Assembly (NCBI RefSeq): GCF_003173715.1
Contig: NZ_CP029550.1
Coordinates: 992,001 to 1,056,000 of the forward strand
Reading direction: 5' to 3'
Length of the DNA stretch: 64,000 nt
Origin: Methylobacterium durans
GTDB taxonomy: Bacteria > Pseudomonadota > Alphaproteobacteria > Rhizobiales > Beijerinckiaceae
Positions 54,680 through 64,000 of the stretch are shown here, piece by piece. The position numbers and the translations under genes were made by a program. Under the pieces are notes generated by a model that was not told the DNA's origin, did not search any database, and saw only the letters and a program-made list of their open reading frames with translations. Every line of letters begins with the position of its first letter. Position 1 is the first letter of the stretch.

Positions 54680-55363
54680 ATGCACGACGGCGCCCGTGTG
54701 GAGATCACTCCCGAGATCCTGCTCAAGGCTTACGCCGCGGGCATCTTTCCCATGGCGGAGGATGCGAGCGACCCGACCCTGTACTGGGTCGAGCCGCGGG
54801 CACGCGGGGTGCTGCCCCTCGACGGCTTCCGGGTCTCGCGACGCCTCGCCCGCACCGTCCGCTCCGACGTGTTCGAGGTCCGCAGCGACAGCGATTTCGA
54901 CGGCGTCATCACCGGCTGCGCCGCGCCGCGGCGGGACAGCGAGCGGACCTGGATCAACCGGCGCATCCGCGAGCTCTACGGTGCCCTGTTCGATCAGGGC
55001 TACGCCCACACGATCGAGGTCTATGCCGGCACGCCGCGCCGCCTCGTGGGCGGGCTCTACGGCGTCTCCCTCGGCGCCGCCTTCTTCGGGGAGAGCATGT
55101 TCCACGAGGTACGCGACGCCTCGAAGGTCGCCCTCGTCCACCTGATGGCGCGCCTGCGCCGCGGCGGCTACCGCCTCGCCGACACGCAATTCGTCACTGA
55201 CCACCTCGCCCAGTTCGGCGCGCACGAATTGCCGCGCCACGTCTACAAGCGCCTCCTCGGGGAGGCGCTCGCCAGCCGTGCGGATTGGGCTGTCTGGCCG
55301 AAGGACGGCCGCATCAGCGGCGCCGAGGCGCTGATCGCGATCGGTCACGAGACGGGCGTGTGA
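54680..55363 (+). CDS. aat: leucyl/phenylalanyl-tRNA--protein transferase
   Basis: A 227-residue cytoplasmic enzyme that adds Leu or Phe from tRNA to N-terminal Arg or Lys of proteins, marking them for Clp[22 protein letters not shown] opens it; [60 protein letters not shown] and [19 protein letters not shown] are family hallmarks. Usual length. Often follows accC in this group of bacteria; here two genes separate them. Confidence 0.95.
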   Translation: MHDGARVEITPEILLKAYAAGIFPMAEDASDPTLYWVEPRARGVLPLDGFRVSRRLARTVRSDVFEVRSDSDFDGVITGCAAPRRDSERTWINRRIRELYGALFDQGYAHTIEVYAGTPRRLVGGLYGVSLGAAFFGESMFHEVRDASKVALVHLMARLRRGGYRLADTQFVTDHLAQFGAHELPRHVYKRLLGEALASRADWAVWPKDGRISGAEALIAIGHETGV

Positions 55364-55711
55364 GGCAGCGGCCCCCGACGCAACGGCCGAAAGGCAAAAG
55401 GCCGCGATCGCCGCCCGCTTCATTTGAACAGAACATACATCTAAAAGTTTAATATTTGAGAAAATTCAATTGATCCGCCCGCCAGCTCCGGATACGGGTG
55501 CTCATTCTGTTTTCATCAGTCGTGCCGATCAGTACTCTCCTGATCCGAATCATGTGAACGCGCCGTGCGCGGCTCGGCTGTACCTCGGCCGGACGCATGG
55601 AGGCGGCGAGAGCGCGCGATGCAGCGTCCGGCACGGACGAATCCGGAGATTGGTAGCGGGGCGGAAGCCTGTCGCACCGGCGTGGCCCGCCGCGATGCGA
55701 AGCCCAGCGCC
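55364..55711. other. upstream region of the PAS-HTH regulator
   Basis: No separate gene. An AT-rich patch with TTTAATATTTGAGAAAATTC around 55446-55465 could be a promoter. The regulator frame is open further upstream (55619 and 55565), so part of it may be coding. Confidence 0.4.
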
Positions 55712-56731
55712 ATGACGGCCGAGTCGATCGCCTTCTCATCCCGTCGCTATCTGGAGCTGATCGAGAGTTTCGGCCTCGTCGGCACCTGGGCCTGGGATTT
55801 CGCGACGAATGCCCACGCGTGGTCGGATGGCTTCTTCCACCTGCTCGGACTCGAGCCGGGCAGCGTCGCTCCGGGCTACGAGCAGTTCCGCGGCCTCGTC
55901 CACCCCGACGACAGGGTGCGCGTGCAGAGTGCGCCGGAGATCCTGCGGCGCGGGTCCGCCGAGAGCTGCCGCGTCCGGATCATCCGGCCGAACCGGGAGA
56001 TCCGCAGCCTGTCCCTCGCCAACGAGGTCTACGTCCATCCCGATGGTCGGCCGCGAGCGGCCGCCGGGGTCGCGCTCGACGTCACCGACGAGGATGTCGC
56101 CGCGCGCATCCAAGCGACGGAGCGGCGGCAGCGCCGGGCTATCTTCGAAGAGACCAAGTTCATCGCCTACTCGAATTCGCCGGATTTCGAGTTCCGCTAT
56201 CCGGCCGAGATGTTCGCTCTGACCGGCCTGACCTTCGCCGAGACCTCGGAAGACCCCTTCATCGCGGTCGTCCCCGAGGAGCGCGAGCACTGGCGCGAGC
56301 GCAGCATCGGTTTCCAGACCGCCGGATTGGTGCACAGCTCGACGCCGCTGGTGCCCCTGGCCGAGGGCGGCAGGTTGCGCCTGCGCACCCTCTCCGTTCC
56401 CGTCAGGAATGCCGACGGCCTTATCGTCGATTGGAGCAGCATCGCGTATCCCGCCCATGACGTCGCCGAGGGCCTGTCAGGAAACGCTCTGAAGGGATTG
56501 GAACAGGCGCTGACCGGCCGGCACCTGCGGGCGGCGCGCGCGCTCCTCGACTGGTCGATGATGACCTTCGCCCAGGCGAGCGGCCTATCCTTCACCACCA
56601 TCCGGCGCCTGGAGGAGGATCTGCCGAGTACCCGCGCGAACTCGCTTCACGTCGCCGTCGCAACCCTCCGGCGCGCTGGCATCCGCTTTCGCGTGCTCGA
56701 CGCTTCGACGATCTGCGTCCACCGGACCTGA
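55712..56731 (+). CDS. PAS-domain protein with C-terminal HTH (putative regulator)
   Basis: A 339-residue cytoplasmic protein. The first PAS domain (about 10-120) reads LIESFGLVGTWAWDFATNAH, VHPDDRVRVQSAPEILRRG and AGVALDVTDED. A second, more degenerate PAS-like domain follows (about 145-250). The C-terminus LTGRHLRAARALLDWSMMTF then SGLSFTTIRRLEED is an XRE-type HTH that usually starts such regulators in Methylobacterium-type genomes. The ATG at 55712 is chosen because the PAS domain begins soon after; 55619 is possible. Signal and targets unknown. Confidence 0.75.
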   Translation: MTAESIAFSSRRYLELIESFGLVGTWAWDFATNAHAWSDGFFHLLGLEPGSVAPGYEQFRGLVHPDDRVRVQSAPEILRRGSAESCRVRIIRPNREIRSLSLANEVYVHPDGRPRAAAGVALDVTDEDVAARIQATERRQRRAIFEETKFIAYSNSPDFEFRYPAEMFALTGLTFAETSEDPFIAVVPEEREHWRERSIGFQTAGLVHSSTPLVPLAEGGRLRLRTLSVPVRNADGLIVDWSSIAYPAHDVAEGLSGNALKGLEQALTGRHLRAARALLDWSMMTFAQASGLSFTTIRRLEEDLPSTRANSLHVAVATLRRAGIRFRVLDASTICVHRT

Positions 56732-56747
56732 ATGGGGCGCGCTACGC

Positions 56748-57398
56748 TCAGCGGAACAGGGCGTCGAACAGCGATTGCGGCTGCTGGGGCGCGGGGGCCG
56801 GGCCCTCGTTCGACGGGAAGAACTTGCGGGAAGGCTTCTGGCGCGGCTGAACCGGCACGCCGCGCGGCGCCTCCACGTCGACCTGGCCGGCGGAATTGAC
56901 CTGCTGGGCGGTGCGGGTCGGGTCCTTGTCGCGGTTGCGGGTCTTCTTCTCGGGCTTGGAGGCGAGCGCGGGCACGTCCTCCTGCTCCTTCGCCTCGGCG
57001 ATGAGGTCGGTGCCGCCCTTACAATCGACGAGCCAGACATCGTAGATAGGGTGCTCGATCGCGTGGAGGCCGGGGCTCGCCGCGAACATCCAGCCCGTGA
57101 AGATGCGCCGGTACTTGTTGTCGAGGGTGACCTCGTCGACCTCGAGGAAGCCGGTGGTCTTGGCGCTCTCGGTGGGGGGGCGCGTGTAGCAGACCCGCGG
57201 GGTGAGCTGCAGGGCACCGAACTGCACCGTCTCGTCCACCGCCACCTCGAAGGACACGATGCGGCCGGTGATCTTGTCGAGGCCGGAGAACACCGCGGTC
57301 GGGTTCTTGATCTTGTCGGCGGAGGCCGGCAGGGCGCAGGCGCCGAGGGCGACGAGGGTGAGCGCGGCGCGCGCGAGACGTGCGGTGTTGCGGCTCAA
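56748..57398 (-). CDS. DUF2155 domain-containing periplasmic protein
   Basis: A 216-residue exported protein with a signal peptide (ARAALTLVALGACALPASA). The DUF2155 domain (about 28-125) has KITGRIVSFEVAVDETVQFG, LTPRVCYTRPPTESAKTTGF and RIFTGWMFAASPGLHAIEHP, then YDVWLVDCKG with a second cysteine. A disordered, charged tail rich in Pro and Gln follows. This family is nearly always next to the NDUFA12 gene in Rhizobiales, as here, but its role is not established. Confidence 0.88.
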   Translation of the reverse strand: MSRNTARLARAALTLVALGACALPASADKIKNPTAVFSGLDKITGRIVSFEVAVDETVQFGALQLTPRVCYTRPPTESAKTTGFLEVDEVTLDNKYRRIFTGWMFAASPGLHAIEHPIYDVWLVDCKGGTDLIAEAKEQEDVPALASKPEKKTRNRDKDPTRTAQQVNSAGQVDVEAPRGVPVQPRQKPSRKFFPSNEGPAPAPQQPQSLFDALFR

Positions 57399-57487
57399 GG
57401 CTCGCCCCTCTCGAATGGACGGCGCGCCGGCGGCGGGCGCGTCCGGCCATCAATACCCGAACGGTGGTGGAAAAAGGGCGATCCGGC

Positions 57488-57904
57488 TCAGTCGCCCGGG
57501 CTCCAGGGCACGTAGTCGCCGGTCGCCGCCGGACGGGCGCCCCAGGAGAGCTGCGAGCCCTTGGGCCGGTATGCGGCGGCCGTGCCGGTCAGGTTCTCCT
57601 CGTAGGGCTTCTGCCACTCGCGCGGCCGGTAGCCGTCCTCGCTCGGGGGGACGTCGCCGTTGTGGCAGAGCCAGGCGCGCCAGCCCGGCGGCACGCGCGA
57701 GGCATCCGCGTAGCCGTTGTAGACGACCCAGCGGCGCTCGGAGCCGACGGACGCGTCGATGAGAGGCCCCTGCGCCCGGTAGTACTTGTTGCCCAGATCG
57801 TCGCTGCCGACGAACTGGCCGCTGCGCGCCGTGTAGAAGGCGAGCGACATGGTCTGCCCGTTCCACCACGTGAAGATGCGCAGCAGCGTGTCCTTGAGAG
57901 CCAT
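57488..57904 (-). CDS. NADH:ubiquinone oxidoreductase accessory subunit NDUFA12
   Basis: A 138-residue protein of the NDUFA12/B17.2 family, an accessory subunit on the matrix-facing (cytoplasmic) arm of alphaproteobacterial complex I. FTWWNGQTMSLAFYTARSGQ, FVGSDDLGNKYYRAQG and RRWVVYNGYADASRVPPGWR, then WLCHNGDVPP are the conserved core. It is transcribed ahead of the DUF2155 gene on the same strand. Confidence 0.92.
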   Translation of the reverse strand: MALKDTLLRIFTWWNGQTMSLAFYTARSGQFVGSDDLGNKYYRAQGPLIDASVGSERRWVVYNGYADASRVPPGWRAWLCHNGDVPPSEDGYRPREWQKPYEENLTGTAAAYRPKGSQLSWGARPAATGDYVPWSPGD

Positions 57905-58480
57905 CCAAATCCTCTCGTCCCGCGGCCGCTCGCGGCCGGCCGCGCCTGTCCGCGAGCGTTATGCTGAGAGGGTCGGCGCAAGTCCAGCCCGCAAGCGGCC
58001 GCATCGCGGGTGGACTCGGCCGCGGGCTCGCCCGAAGGGGTGTCGCTTTTGGGGCACGCTCTCCCCACTTTCCTCTTTCGGCACAGCCCCCGGCCCGGTC
58101 CCGAGAGGCCGGGCCGACCCGCCGCCGGCCCCGACTCTGTGGACGCAAAAATTTTCCGCCGCGAATCCCGAAGGTAAAAAGCGGACTTAGCGGCGCGCTC
58201 CGGATATCCACAACTTTTGGTTCGTCACCACAACATCTAGCGCGGAACATAGCCGCCAAACACCAGTTGTTGACGTGACGACGGGCCGGGCGTTAATGTT
58301 CGGGTCACGGTTCGGGAGCGGCCGCCGCGTGGTTCGCGCCCTCTCGGAAGCGTCATCGTCATGTTCAGCGGCCTGGAGCGCATCGTCGATGCGGCCGGAG
58401 TCGGCACCCAATGATCGGGCATACGTCCCGCGCGGCGTCGCGGGCCGAGACCTCGTGTCTCGTCGGGAGAGGTGTGTTTC
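57905..58480. other. divergent promoter region of nrdJ and NDUFA12
   Basis: About 575 bases with no gene. The AT-richer part at 58195-58275 carries repeated CACAAC motifs, listed separately. The remainder is GC-rich and shows nothing definite. No cobalamin riboswitch was recognised. Confidence 0.45.
58205..58274 (+). promoter_or_regulatory. putative NrdR and/or DnaA-type boxes upstream of nrdJ
   Basis: TATCCACAACTTTTGG (58205-58220), CCACAACATCTAGCGC (58228-58243) and AACACCAGTTGTTGAC (58259-58274) share a CACAAC core. The latter two start 31 bases apart, about three helical turns, the usual spacing of paired NrdR boxes. The first resembles a DnaA box with one change. Both proteins control ribonucleotide reductase genes in other bacteria. 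Assignment is tentative. Confidence 0.4.
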
Positions 58481-61400
58481 ATGCGGTTCGAGCGGCGCTA
58501 CACCACGTCGGGTCAGTCTCCCTACGCGGCGATCCCCTTCCGGAAGGCCCTGAGCGAGATCCGCAATCCCGACGGATCGGTCGTGTTCCGGCTGGAGGGC
58601 ATCAGCGTGCCCGAGAGCTGGAGCCAGGTCGCCGCCGACGTGCTGGCCCAGAAGTATTTCCGCAAGGCCGGCGTGCCGACCCGCCTCAGGAAGGTCGAGG
58701 AGAACGACGTCCCGAGCTTCCTGTGGCGCTCGGTTCCTGACGAGGCGGCGCTTGCCGAATTGCCCGAGGACGAGCGCACCGGCTCCGAGATCTCGGCGAC
58801 GCAGGTCTTCGACCGCCTCGCCGGCTGCTGGACCTACTGGGGCTGGAAGGGCGGCTACTTCTCCTCCGAGGAGGATGCCTCCGCCTTCCTCGACGAGTTG
58901 CGCTTCATGCTGGCCCGCCAGATGGTGGCGCCGAACTCCCCGCAATGGTTCAACACCGGCCTGCACTGGGCTTACGGCATCGATGGGCCGGGCCAGGGCC
59001 ACTATTACTGCGACTGGAAGACGGGCGAGCTGACGCGTTCGACGAGCGCTTACGAGCATCCGCAGCCGCATGCCTGCTTCATCCAGTCGGTGCAGGACGA
59101 CCTCGTTAACGAGGGCGGCATCATGGACCTGTGGGTCCGCGAGGCCCGCCTGTTCAAGTACGGCTCCGGCACCGGCTCGAACTTCTCGATGCTGCGCGGC
59201 GAGAACGAGAAGCTCGGGGGTGGCGGCAAGTCGTCGGGCCTGATGAGCTTCCTGCGCATCGGCGACCGGGCGGCCGGCGCCATCAAGTCCGGCGGCACCA
59301 CGCGGCGCGCCGCCAAGATGGTGATCGTCGACATCGACCACCCGGACATCGAGCAGTACATCGACTGGAAGGTGAAGGAGGAGCAGAAGGTCGCCGCCCT
59401 CGTCACCGGCTCCAAGGTCGTCTCGAAGCACCTTCAGGCCGTCATGAAGGCCTGCACCCAGTGCGAGGCGGAAGGTGACGCCTGCTTCGATCCCGAGCGC
59501 AACCCGGCCCTCAAGCGCGAGGTGAAGGCCGCCCGCAAGGCGATGGTGCCGGACGCCTACATCAAGCGCGTGATGCAGTTCGCCAAGCAGGGCTTCACCA
59601 AGATCGAATTCCCGATCTACGACACCGACTGGGATTCGGAGGCCTACCTCACGGTCGCGGGCCAGAACTCCAACAATTCGGTCTCGCTGACCGACGACTT
59701 CCTGCGCGCCGTGGAATCCGACGGCGACTGGAACCTCACCGCCCGGACCACCGGCAAGGTGACGAAGACCCTCAAGGCCCGCGACCTCTGGGAGCGGATC
59801 GGCGAGGCGGCCTGGGCCTCGGCCGACCCGGGCCTGCATTTCAACACCACGATGAACGACTGGCACACCTGCCCGGCGGGCGGGCGGATCCGGGCCTCGA
59901 ACCCGTGCTCCGAGTACATGTTCCTCGACGACACCGCCTGCAATCTCGCCTCGGCGAACCTGCTGACGATGTACGACCGGGAGGCGAAGCACTTCGACGT
60001 CGCCGCCTTCGAGCACCTGAACCGGCTCTGGACGGTGGTGCTCGAGATCTCGGTGATGATGGCGCAGTTCCCGTCGAAGGAGATCGCCGCGCTGTCCTAC
60101 CGCTACCGGACGCTCGGCCTCGGCTACGCCAATATCGGCGGCCTGCTGATGACGATGGGCCTGCCCTACGATTCGGCGGAGGGGCGTGCGCTCGCCGGCG
60201 CGCTCAGCGCCATCATGACGGGCACCGCCTACGCCACCTCCGCCGAGATGGCGGCCGAGCTCGGTACCTTCCCGGAATACGCCGAGAACGCCGACGCGAT
60301 GCTGCGGGTGATCCGCAACCATCGCCGCGCCGCGCACGGCGAGGCCGAGGGCTACGAGTTCCTCAGCATCGACCCCGTGCCCCTCGACCACGCCAACGTG
60401 CCGCAGGCCGACATCGCCGAGCGCGCCAAGGCGGTCTGGGACCGGGCGCTCGAACTCGGCGAGGATCACGGCTACCGCAACGCGCAGGCGACCGTGATCG
60501 CGCCGACCGGCACGATCGGCCTCGTGATGGATTGCGACACGACCGGCATCGAGCCCGACTTCGCGCTCGTGAAGTTCAAGAAGCTCGCGGGCGGCGGCTA
60601 CTTCAAGATCATCAACCGCGCCGTGCCGGACGCTTTGCGGGCGCTCGGCTACCGGGAATCCGAGATCGCCGAGATCGAGGCCTACGCGGTGGGCCACGGC
60701 TCGATGGGCCAGGCCCCGGCGGTCAACCCGGGCAGCTTGCGCGCCAAGGGCTTCACGGACGAGAAGATCGCGGCCGTCGAGGCGGGGCTGAAGTCGGCCT
60801 TCGACATCAAGTTCGTGTTCAACCGCTGGAATCTGGGCGACGACTTCCTGAAGGACGTCCTCAAGGTTCCGGCCGAGAAGCTCGCCGACCCGACCTTCGA
60901 GCTGCTGCCCTTCCTCGGCTACTCGCGGAAGGACATCGAGGCCGCCAACACCCATGTCTGCGGAGCGATGACGCTGGAGGGCGCGCCGCACCTCCGCCGC
61001 GAGCACTACGCCGTGTTCGACTGCGCGAACCCCTGCGGCCGCATCGGCAAGCGCTACCTCTCGGTCGAGAGCCACATCCGCATGATGGCGGCGGCGCAGC
61101 CCTTCATCTCGGGGGCGATCTCCAAGACCATCAACATGCCGAACGACGCCACGGTCGAGGATTGCAAGGAGGCCTACAAGCTCTCCTGGACCCTCGCACT
61201 GAAGGCCAACGCCCTCTACCGCGACGGCTCGAAGCTCTCGCAGCCGCTGAACGCCGCGCTCATCGCCGACGAGGACGACGAGGCCGAGGACGTGCTTGAG
61301 GCGATCATCCAGGCGCCGGCCGCTGCCAAGGCGACGCAGATCGCCGAGAAGATCGTGGAGCGGGTGATCGAGCGCGTCGAGCGCATCCGGTCGCGCGAGA

Positions 61401-62215
61401 AGCTGCCCCACCGCCGCAAGGGCTACACCCAGAAGGCGGTCGTCGGCGGGCACAAAGTGTATCTGCGCACCGGCGAGTACGACGACGGCCGCCTCGGCGA
61501 GATCTTCATCGACATGCACAAGGAGGGCGCCGCCTTCCGGAGCCTGATGAACAACTTCGCCATCGCGATCTCGCTCGGCCTCCAGTACGGCGTGCCGCTG
61601 GAGGAGTACGTCGAGGCCTTCACCTTCACCCGCTTCGAGCCGGCGGGCTTCGTGCAGGGCAACGACGCGATCAAGAACGCGACCTCGATTCTCGACTACG
61701 TGTTCCGCGAGCTCGCGATCTCCTACCTCGCCCGGATGGACCTCGCCCATGTCGACCCGTCCGAGATCGGCAGCACCGTGCTCGGCGGCGGTGTCGGCCA
61801 GGACCGGCCCGACGAGAAGCCCGCGGCGGTGGCGCAGGTGGTCTCGCGCGGCCTGCTGCGCGGTTCGGCCGACCGGCTCACCCTGATCCAGGGCGGCCCG
61901 GCGGGCGCGAGCCTCGGCGTGGGCGGCGGCCAGTCCGGCCAGACGGCCCCGGCGGGCGGCGTGGTCCACGCCATGCGCGGCGCCACGGCACTGAAGGCCG
62001 AGCCGCAGGAAGCCGGCAAGGCCGAGGCGCTCGTCGACGCCCTCCCCTTCGCGAAGCCGGAGAAGGCGGAGCGCAGCGTCGCCGACCGTCGCGCCGAGGC
62101 GAAGATGAAGGGCTATGTCGGGGAAGCCTGCCCCGAATGCGCGAACTTCACCCTCGTGCGCAACGGGACCTGCCTGAAGTGCGACACCTGCGGCTCGACC
62201 ACGGGCTGCAGCTGA
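58481..62215 (+). CDS. nrdJ: vitamin B12-dependent (class II) ribonucleotide reductase
   Basis: A 1244-residue enzyme that makes deoxyribonucleotides using adenosylcobalamin, with no need for oxygen. [20 protein letters not shown] and [20 protein letters not shown] near residue 190 hold a redox-active cysteine. The radical-site block is [20 protein letters not shown] near residue 475, with C and [21 protein letters not shown] binds substrate phosphate. The C-terminal cysteines ([21 protein letters not shown]) relay electrons. GGAGAGG precedes the ATG at 58481. Its length of about 1240 residues is normal for this alphaproteobacterial form. Confidence 0.95.
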   Translation: MRFERRYTTSGQSPYAAIPFRKALSEIRNPDGSVVFRLEGISVPESWSQVAADVLAQKYFRKAGVPTRLRKVEENDVPSFLWRSVPDEAALAELPEDERTGSEISATQVFDRLAGCWTYWGWKGGYFSSEEDASAFLDELRFMLARQMVAPNSPQWFNTGLHWAYGIDGPGQGHYYCDWKTGELTRSTSAYEHPQPHACFIQSVQDDLVNEGGIMDLWVREARLFKYGSGTGSNFSMLRGENEKLGGGGKSSGLMSFLRIGDRAAGAIKSGGTTRRAAKMVIVDIDHPDIEQYIDWKVKEEQKVAALVTGSKVVSKHLQAVMKACTQCEAEGDACFDPERNPALKREVKAARKAMVPDAYIKRVMQFAKQGFTKIEFPIYDTDWDSEAYLTVAGQNSNNSVSLTDDFLRAVESDGDWNLTARTTGKVTKTLKARDLWERIGEAAWASADPGLHFNTTMNDWHTCPAGGRIRASNPCSEYMFLDDTACNLASANLLTMYDREAKHFDVAAFEHLNRLWTVVLEISVMMAQFPSKEIAALSYRYRTLGLGYANIGGLLMTMGLPYDSAEGRALAGALSAIMTGTAYATSAEMAAELGTFPEYAENADAMLRVIRNHRRAAHGEAEGYEFLSIDPVPLDHANVPQADIAERAKAVWDRALELGEDHGYRNAQATVIAPTGTIGLVMDCDTTGIEPDFALVKFKKLAGGGYFKIINRAVPDALRALGYRESEIAEIEAYAVGHGSMGQAPAVNPGSLRAKGFTDEKIAAVEAGLKSAFDIKFVFNRWNLGDDFLKDVLKVPAEKLADPTFELLPFLGYSRKDIEAANTHVCGAMTLEGAPHLRREHYAVFDCANPCGRIGKRYLSVESHIRMMAAAQPFISGAISKTINMPNDATVEDCKEAYKLSWTLALKANALYRDGSKLSQPLNAALIADEDDEAEDVLEAIIQAPAAAKATQIAEKIVERVIERVERIRSREKLPHRRKGYTQKAVVGGHKVYLRTGEYDDGRLGEIFIDMHKEGAAFRSLMNNFAIAISLGLQYGVPLEEYVEAFTFTRFEPAGFVQGNDAIKNATSILDYVFRELAISYLARMDLAHVDPSEIGSTVLGGGVGQDRPDEKPAAVAQVVSRGLLRGSADRLTLIQGGPAGASLGVGGGQSGQTAPAGGVVHAMRGATALKAEPQEAGKAEALVDALPFAKPEKAERSVADRRAEAKMKGYVGEACPECANFTLVRNGTCLKCDTCGSTTGCS

Positions 62216-62309
62216 GCCCGCGGCCTCGGGCTCGCGAAGGACAGCGTCGAGCCGGCCATCGCAAGATGGCCGTCCGACCTGAGCCGGGGTTCCGCTCACA
62301 GCCGATAGC

Positions 62310-62341
62310 AGAAGGGGCGCCGTGCCACCGGCGCCCCTTCT
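62310..62341. terminator. bidirectional terminator hairpin
   Basis: AGAAGGGGCGCC (62310-62321) and GGCGCCCCTTCT (62330-62341) form a perfect 12-base stem with an eight-base loop, between the convergent nrdJ and TonB-receptor genes. Confidence 0.75.
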
Positions 62342-62440
62342 GCGTGGGAGCGTTTTCAGGATCGGCCGTGAACCCGGTTCGGGCAGCCCGCCACGCCCCC
62401 GGGGCGGCCTCGATCTGCGAGGGCCGATGCGCCCCGTCGC

Positions 62441-64000
62441 CTACCAGCGGTAGGTCAGCTTCGCGATGACCCGACGGCCTTCCGCGTAGAAGCAGCCGAA
62501 ATCGGCGGTGAAGCACGAGGCGACGTAGTGCTTGTCGAGGAGGTTCGTCGCGTTGATCGAGAGGCGATAATTGCCGCGCGTGTAGCTGATCACGCTGTCG
62601 AGCACGGTGGCGGAGGGGACCTTGAAGGTGTTGGCATCGTCCCCGAAGGTCGAGCCCACGAAGCGGATGCCGCCGCCGAACTGGAAGCCCCGCAAGTCGC
62701 CCGTCTGCAGCGTGTAGTCGCCCCAGACCGAGATCCGGTGCCGGGGCACCGTGACCGGCACCCGGCCGGCATTGCCGCCGTCCGGGTCCTTCGTGATCTC
62801 CGCGTCGATGTAGGCGTAGGCGGCCCGGACGTTGAGGCCGTCCGTCAGGCTGACGACGCTCTCGAGTTCGACGCCGCGGGAATTGATCTCGCCGGTCTGG
62901 CGCGCCGCGAAGGTTGCGTTGACCGCGTCGAAGCGGATCACGTTCTGGCGGGTCAGGTCGAAGGCAGCGGCCGTGAAGTAGCCCCGGAAGCCCGGCGGCT
63001 GGTACTTCACGCCGACCTCGTACTGGCGGCCGGATTCGGGCTCGAACAGGCGGCCGTTCAGGTCGACGTTGAGGACCGGCAGGAAGGATTCGGAGTAGCT
63101 GACGTAGGGCGCGACGCCGTTGTCGAAATTGTAGATCAGGCCGGCCTTGCCGGTGAACGCCTGCACCGCCTTGTCGGTGCGGGTCGCGTTGAAGCGGTCG
63201 GCGACGGTGGTGTCGGCCCAGTCGCTGCGGCCGCCGAGCACCAGGGTGAAGCGGTCGAACTTGATCTGATCCTGCAGGTAGAGGCCGACCTGGTCCTGCC
63301 CGACCTTCAGGTCCTGGAAGCGGGTGACGGGGCTCGTAGGGCCGGTATAGACCGGCCGGAACACGTTGATCGGGTCGACGCCGAAGCTGCTCAGGCTGTC
63401 GGTGTAGCCCGTGCTCCGGTAGTCGAGCCCGAAGAGCATCGTGTGGCCGAAGGGGCCCGTCGCGAACCGGACCTGAGCCTGGTTGTCGATCGCGAAGGTG
63501 TGCAGGACGGAGCGGCCGGCGCCTCCGATCCGGGCGAGGTCGCCGACGACCGGGTCGATGTAGCCGGAACCGTAGGCCAGGATCTGATCGTTGCGGAGGT
63601 AGCTGAAGCGGGCGTTCTGGCGCACGATCAGGTCGTCGGAGAACCGGTGCTCGAACAGGTAGCCGATCGAGGCCTGATCGGTGTCGTAGCGGTCGAGGCC
63701 GGGGATGCCGACGAAGCGGTTGCGCGGGATGAAGCGGCCGAGATTGTCGGTCACCGTGCCGAGCGCCGGCAGGAACTGCAGGCCCCAGCCCGCCCGGTCC
63801 CTCTGGTAATTGGCGAGCACCGTGAGCGTCGTGTCCGCGTCGGGCCGCCACGTCACGGCCGGCGCGATGAAGACGCGGTCGTCGTTGACGAAGTCGATCT
63901 GGTTGCCGGCCTGGCGCACGACGCCGGTCAGGCGGTAGGCCCACTGGCCCTGCGGGTCGACCGGTCCGCCGAAATCGAACTCGCCCTGCACCCGGTCGAA
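62441..64000 (-). CDS. TonB-dependent outer membrane receptor (siderophore type), 5' end outside the window
   Basis: At least 520 residues of a beta-barrel receptor; the plug domain and start lie beyond position 64000. Paired strands are typical of the FhuA/FoxA-like ferric siderophore group: YRLTGVVRQAGNQIDFVNDD, FIAPAVTWRPDADTTLTVLA, YSESFLPVLNVDLNGRLFEP and VGVKYQPPGFRGYFTAAAFD. INATNLLDKHYVASC and the end VIAKLTYRW give the C-terminal aromatic residue for outer membrane assembly. Two cysteines near the end (VASCFTADFGCFY) are a familiar feature of this group. It imports iron chelates with TonB energy. Confidence 0.88.
   Translation of the reverse strand, partial: FDRVQGEFDFGGPVDPQGQWAYRLTGVVRQAGNQIDFVNDDRVFIAPAVTWRPDADTTLTVLANYQRDRAGWGLQFLPALGTVTDNLGRFIPRNRFVGIPGLDRYDTDQASIGYLFEHRFSDDLIVRQNARFSYLRNDQILAYGSGYIDPVVGDLARIGGAGRSVLHTFAIDNQAQVRFATGPFGHTMLFGLDYRSTGYTDSLSSFGVDPINVFRPVYTGPTSPVTRFQDLKVGQDQVGLYLQDQIKFDRFTLVLGGRSDWADTTVADRFNATRTDKAVQAFTGKAGLIYNFDNGVAPYVSYSESFLPVLNVDLNGRLFEPESGRQYEVGVKYQPPGFRGYFTAAAFDLTRQNVIRFDAVNATFAARQTGEINSRGVELESVVSLTDGLNVRAAYAYIDAEITKDPDGGNAGRVPVTVPRHRISVWGDYTLQTGDLRGFQFGGGIRFVGSTFGDDANTFKVPSATVLDSVISYTRGNYRLSINATNLLDKHYVASCFTADFGCFYAEGRRVIAKLTYRW

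Noticed and set aside
54117..55145. A 342-codon frame covering the small secreted protein and most of aat
   Set aside because: After the first 80 residues it reads aat out of frame; explained by one base missing at 54567-54570.
57905..58480. Possible cobalamin riboswitch before the B12-dependent reductase
   Set aside because: I could not find the B12-box or supporting stems, and class II reductase genes are not normally repressed by cobalamin.
58187..62299. Open frame of about 1370 codons antisense to nrdJ
   Set aside because: It mirrors nrdJ exactly, is rich in Arg, Gly, His and Val from codon complement, and has no domain. High-GC genes often leave the opposite strand open.
1..64000. tRNA, rRNA genes and CRISPR arrays
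   Set aside because: No complete tRNA arm set, rRNA sequence or regularly spaced repeat was seen; the only tRNA-like piece is the CTCTCCGCCA fragment at 6021-6030.

Overview
The window is GC-rich chromosomal DNA from an alphaproteobacterium of the Hyphomicrobiales, most likely Methylobacterium or a close relative. The evidence is the run aroQ-accB-accC-aat-DUF2155-NDUFA12, an alphaproteobacterial porin, a B12-dependent ribonucleotide reductase, RNase E with a large acidic S1 insert, and a small MTEPRCF-type protein of the order. The genus is an inference from gene content, not a database match.

Layout. 1-6.0 kb: the right-hand part of an integrated element. It holds an operon of tiny overlapping genes ending in a RecA-like ATPase, an excisionase-type HTH protein, an AT-richer orphan gene and a P4-type tyrosine integrase; the left end lies outside the window. 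6.26-7.66 kb: a complete IS701-family insertion sequence with matching ends and a CTAG target duplication. 7.7-13.0 kb: a sparse accessory stretch with small hypothetical genes, several encoding membrane peptides of 31-60 residues. 13.0-15.5 kb: divergent ATP-grasp protein and NAD-dependent epimerase (frame-broken). 15.6-23.5 kb: an acidic-amino-acid or dicarboxylate uptake locus with a DctA-type symporter and a solute-binding protein on one side, and a porin plus complete Glt-type ABC transporter on the other. 23.6-26.3 kb: PilZ-like protein, cytochrome c, small XRE regulator, PAS protein and PAP2 phosphatase. 26.2-31.3 kb: pyruvate kinase, MFS transporter and a glyoxylate aminotransferase, with a divergent GntR regulator. 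31.5-34.7 kb: large glycosyltransferase and a DUF2270 membrane protein (frame-broken). 34.9-39.3 kb: tripartite tricarboxylate transporter with two binding proteins. 39.6-47.7 kb: small secreted protein, RNase E, soluble chemoreceptor, aminotransferase, and a flavocytochrome c sulfide dehydrogenase pair. 47.9-57.9 kb: DsbA-like protein, AroQ, biotin carboxyl carrier and biotin carboxylase, heme peroxidase, Aat, PAS-HTH regulator, DUF2155 and NDUFA12. 58.5-62.2 kb: nrdJ. 62.4-64.0 kb: the C-terminal part of a TonB-dependent receptor cut by the window edge.

Five genes are broken by what looks like one missing or extra base, mostly at short homopolymers. Either they are recent pseudogenes or, more economically, the sequence carries residual indel errors. 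No tRNA, rRNA or CRISPR array was seen. I did not find a convincing undescribed system. The best leads are the element cargo gene next to the integrase, the small RHH/membrane-peptide cluster at 11.3-12.7 kb, and the ATP-grasp/epimerase pair.
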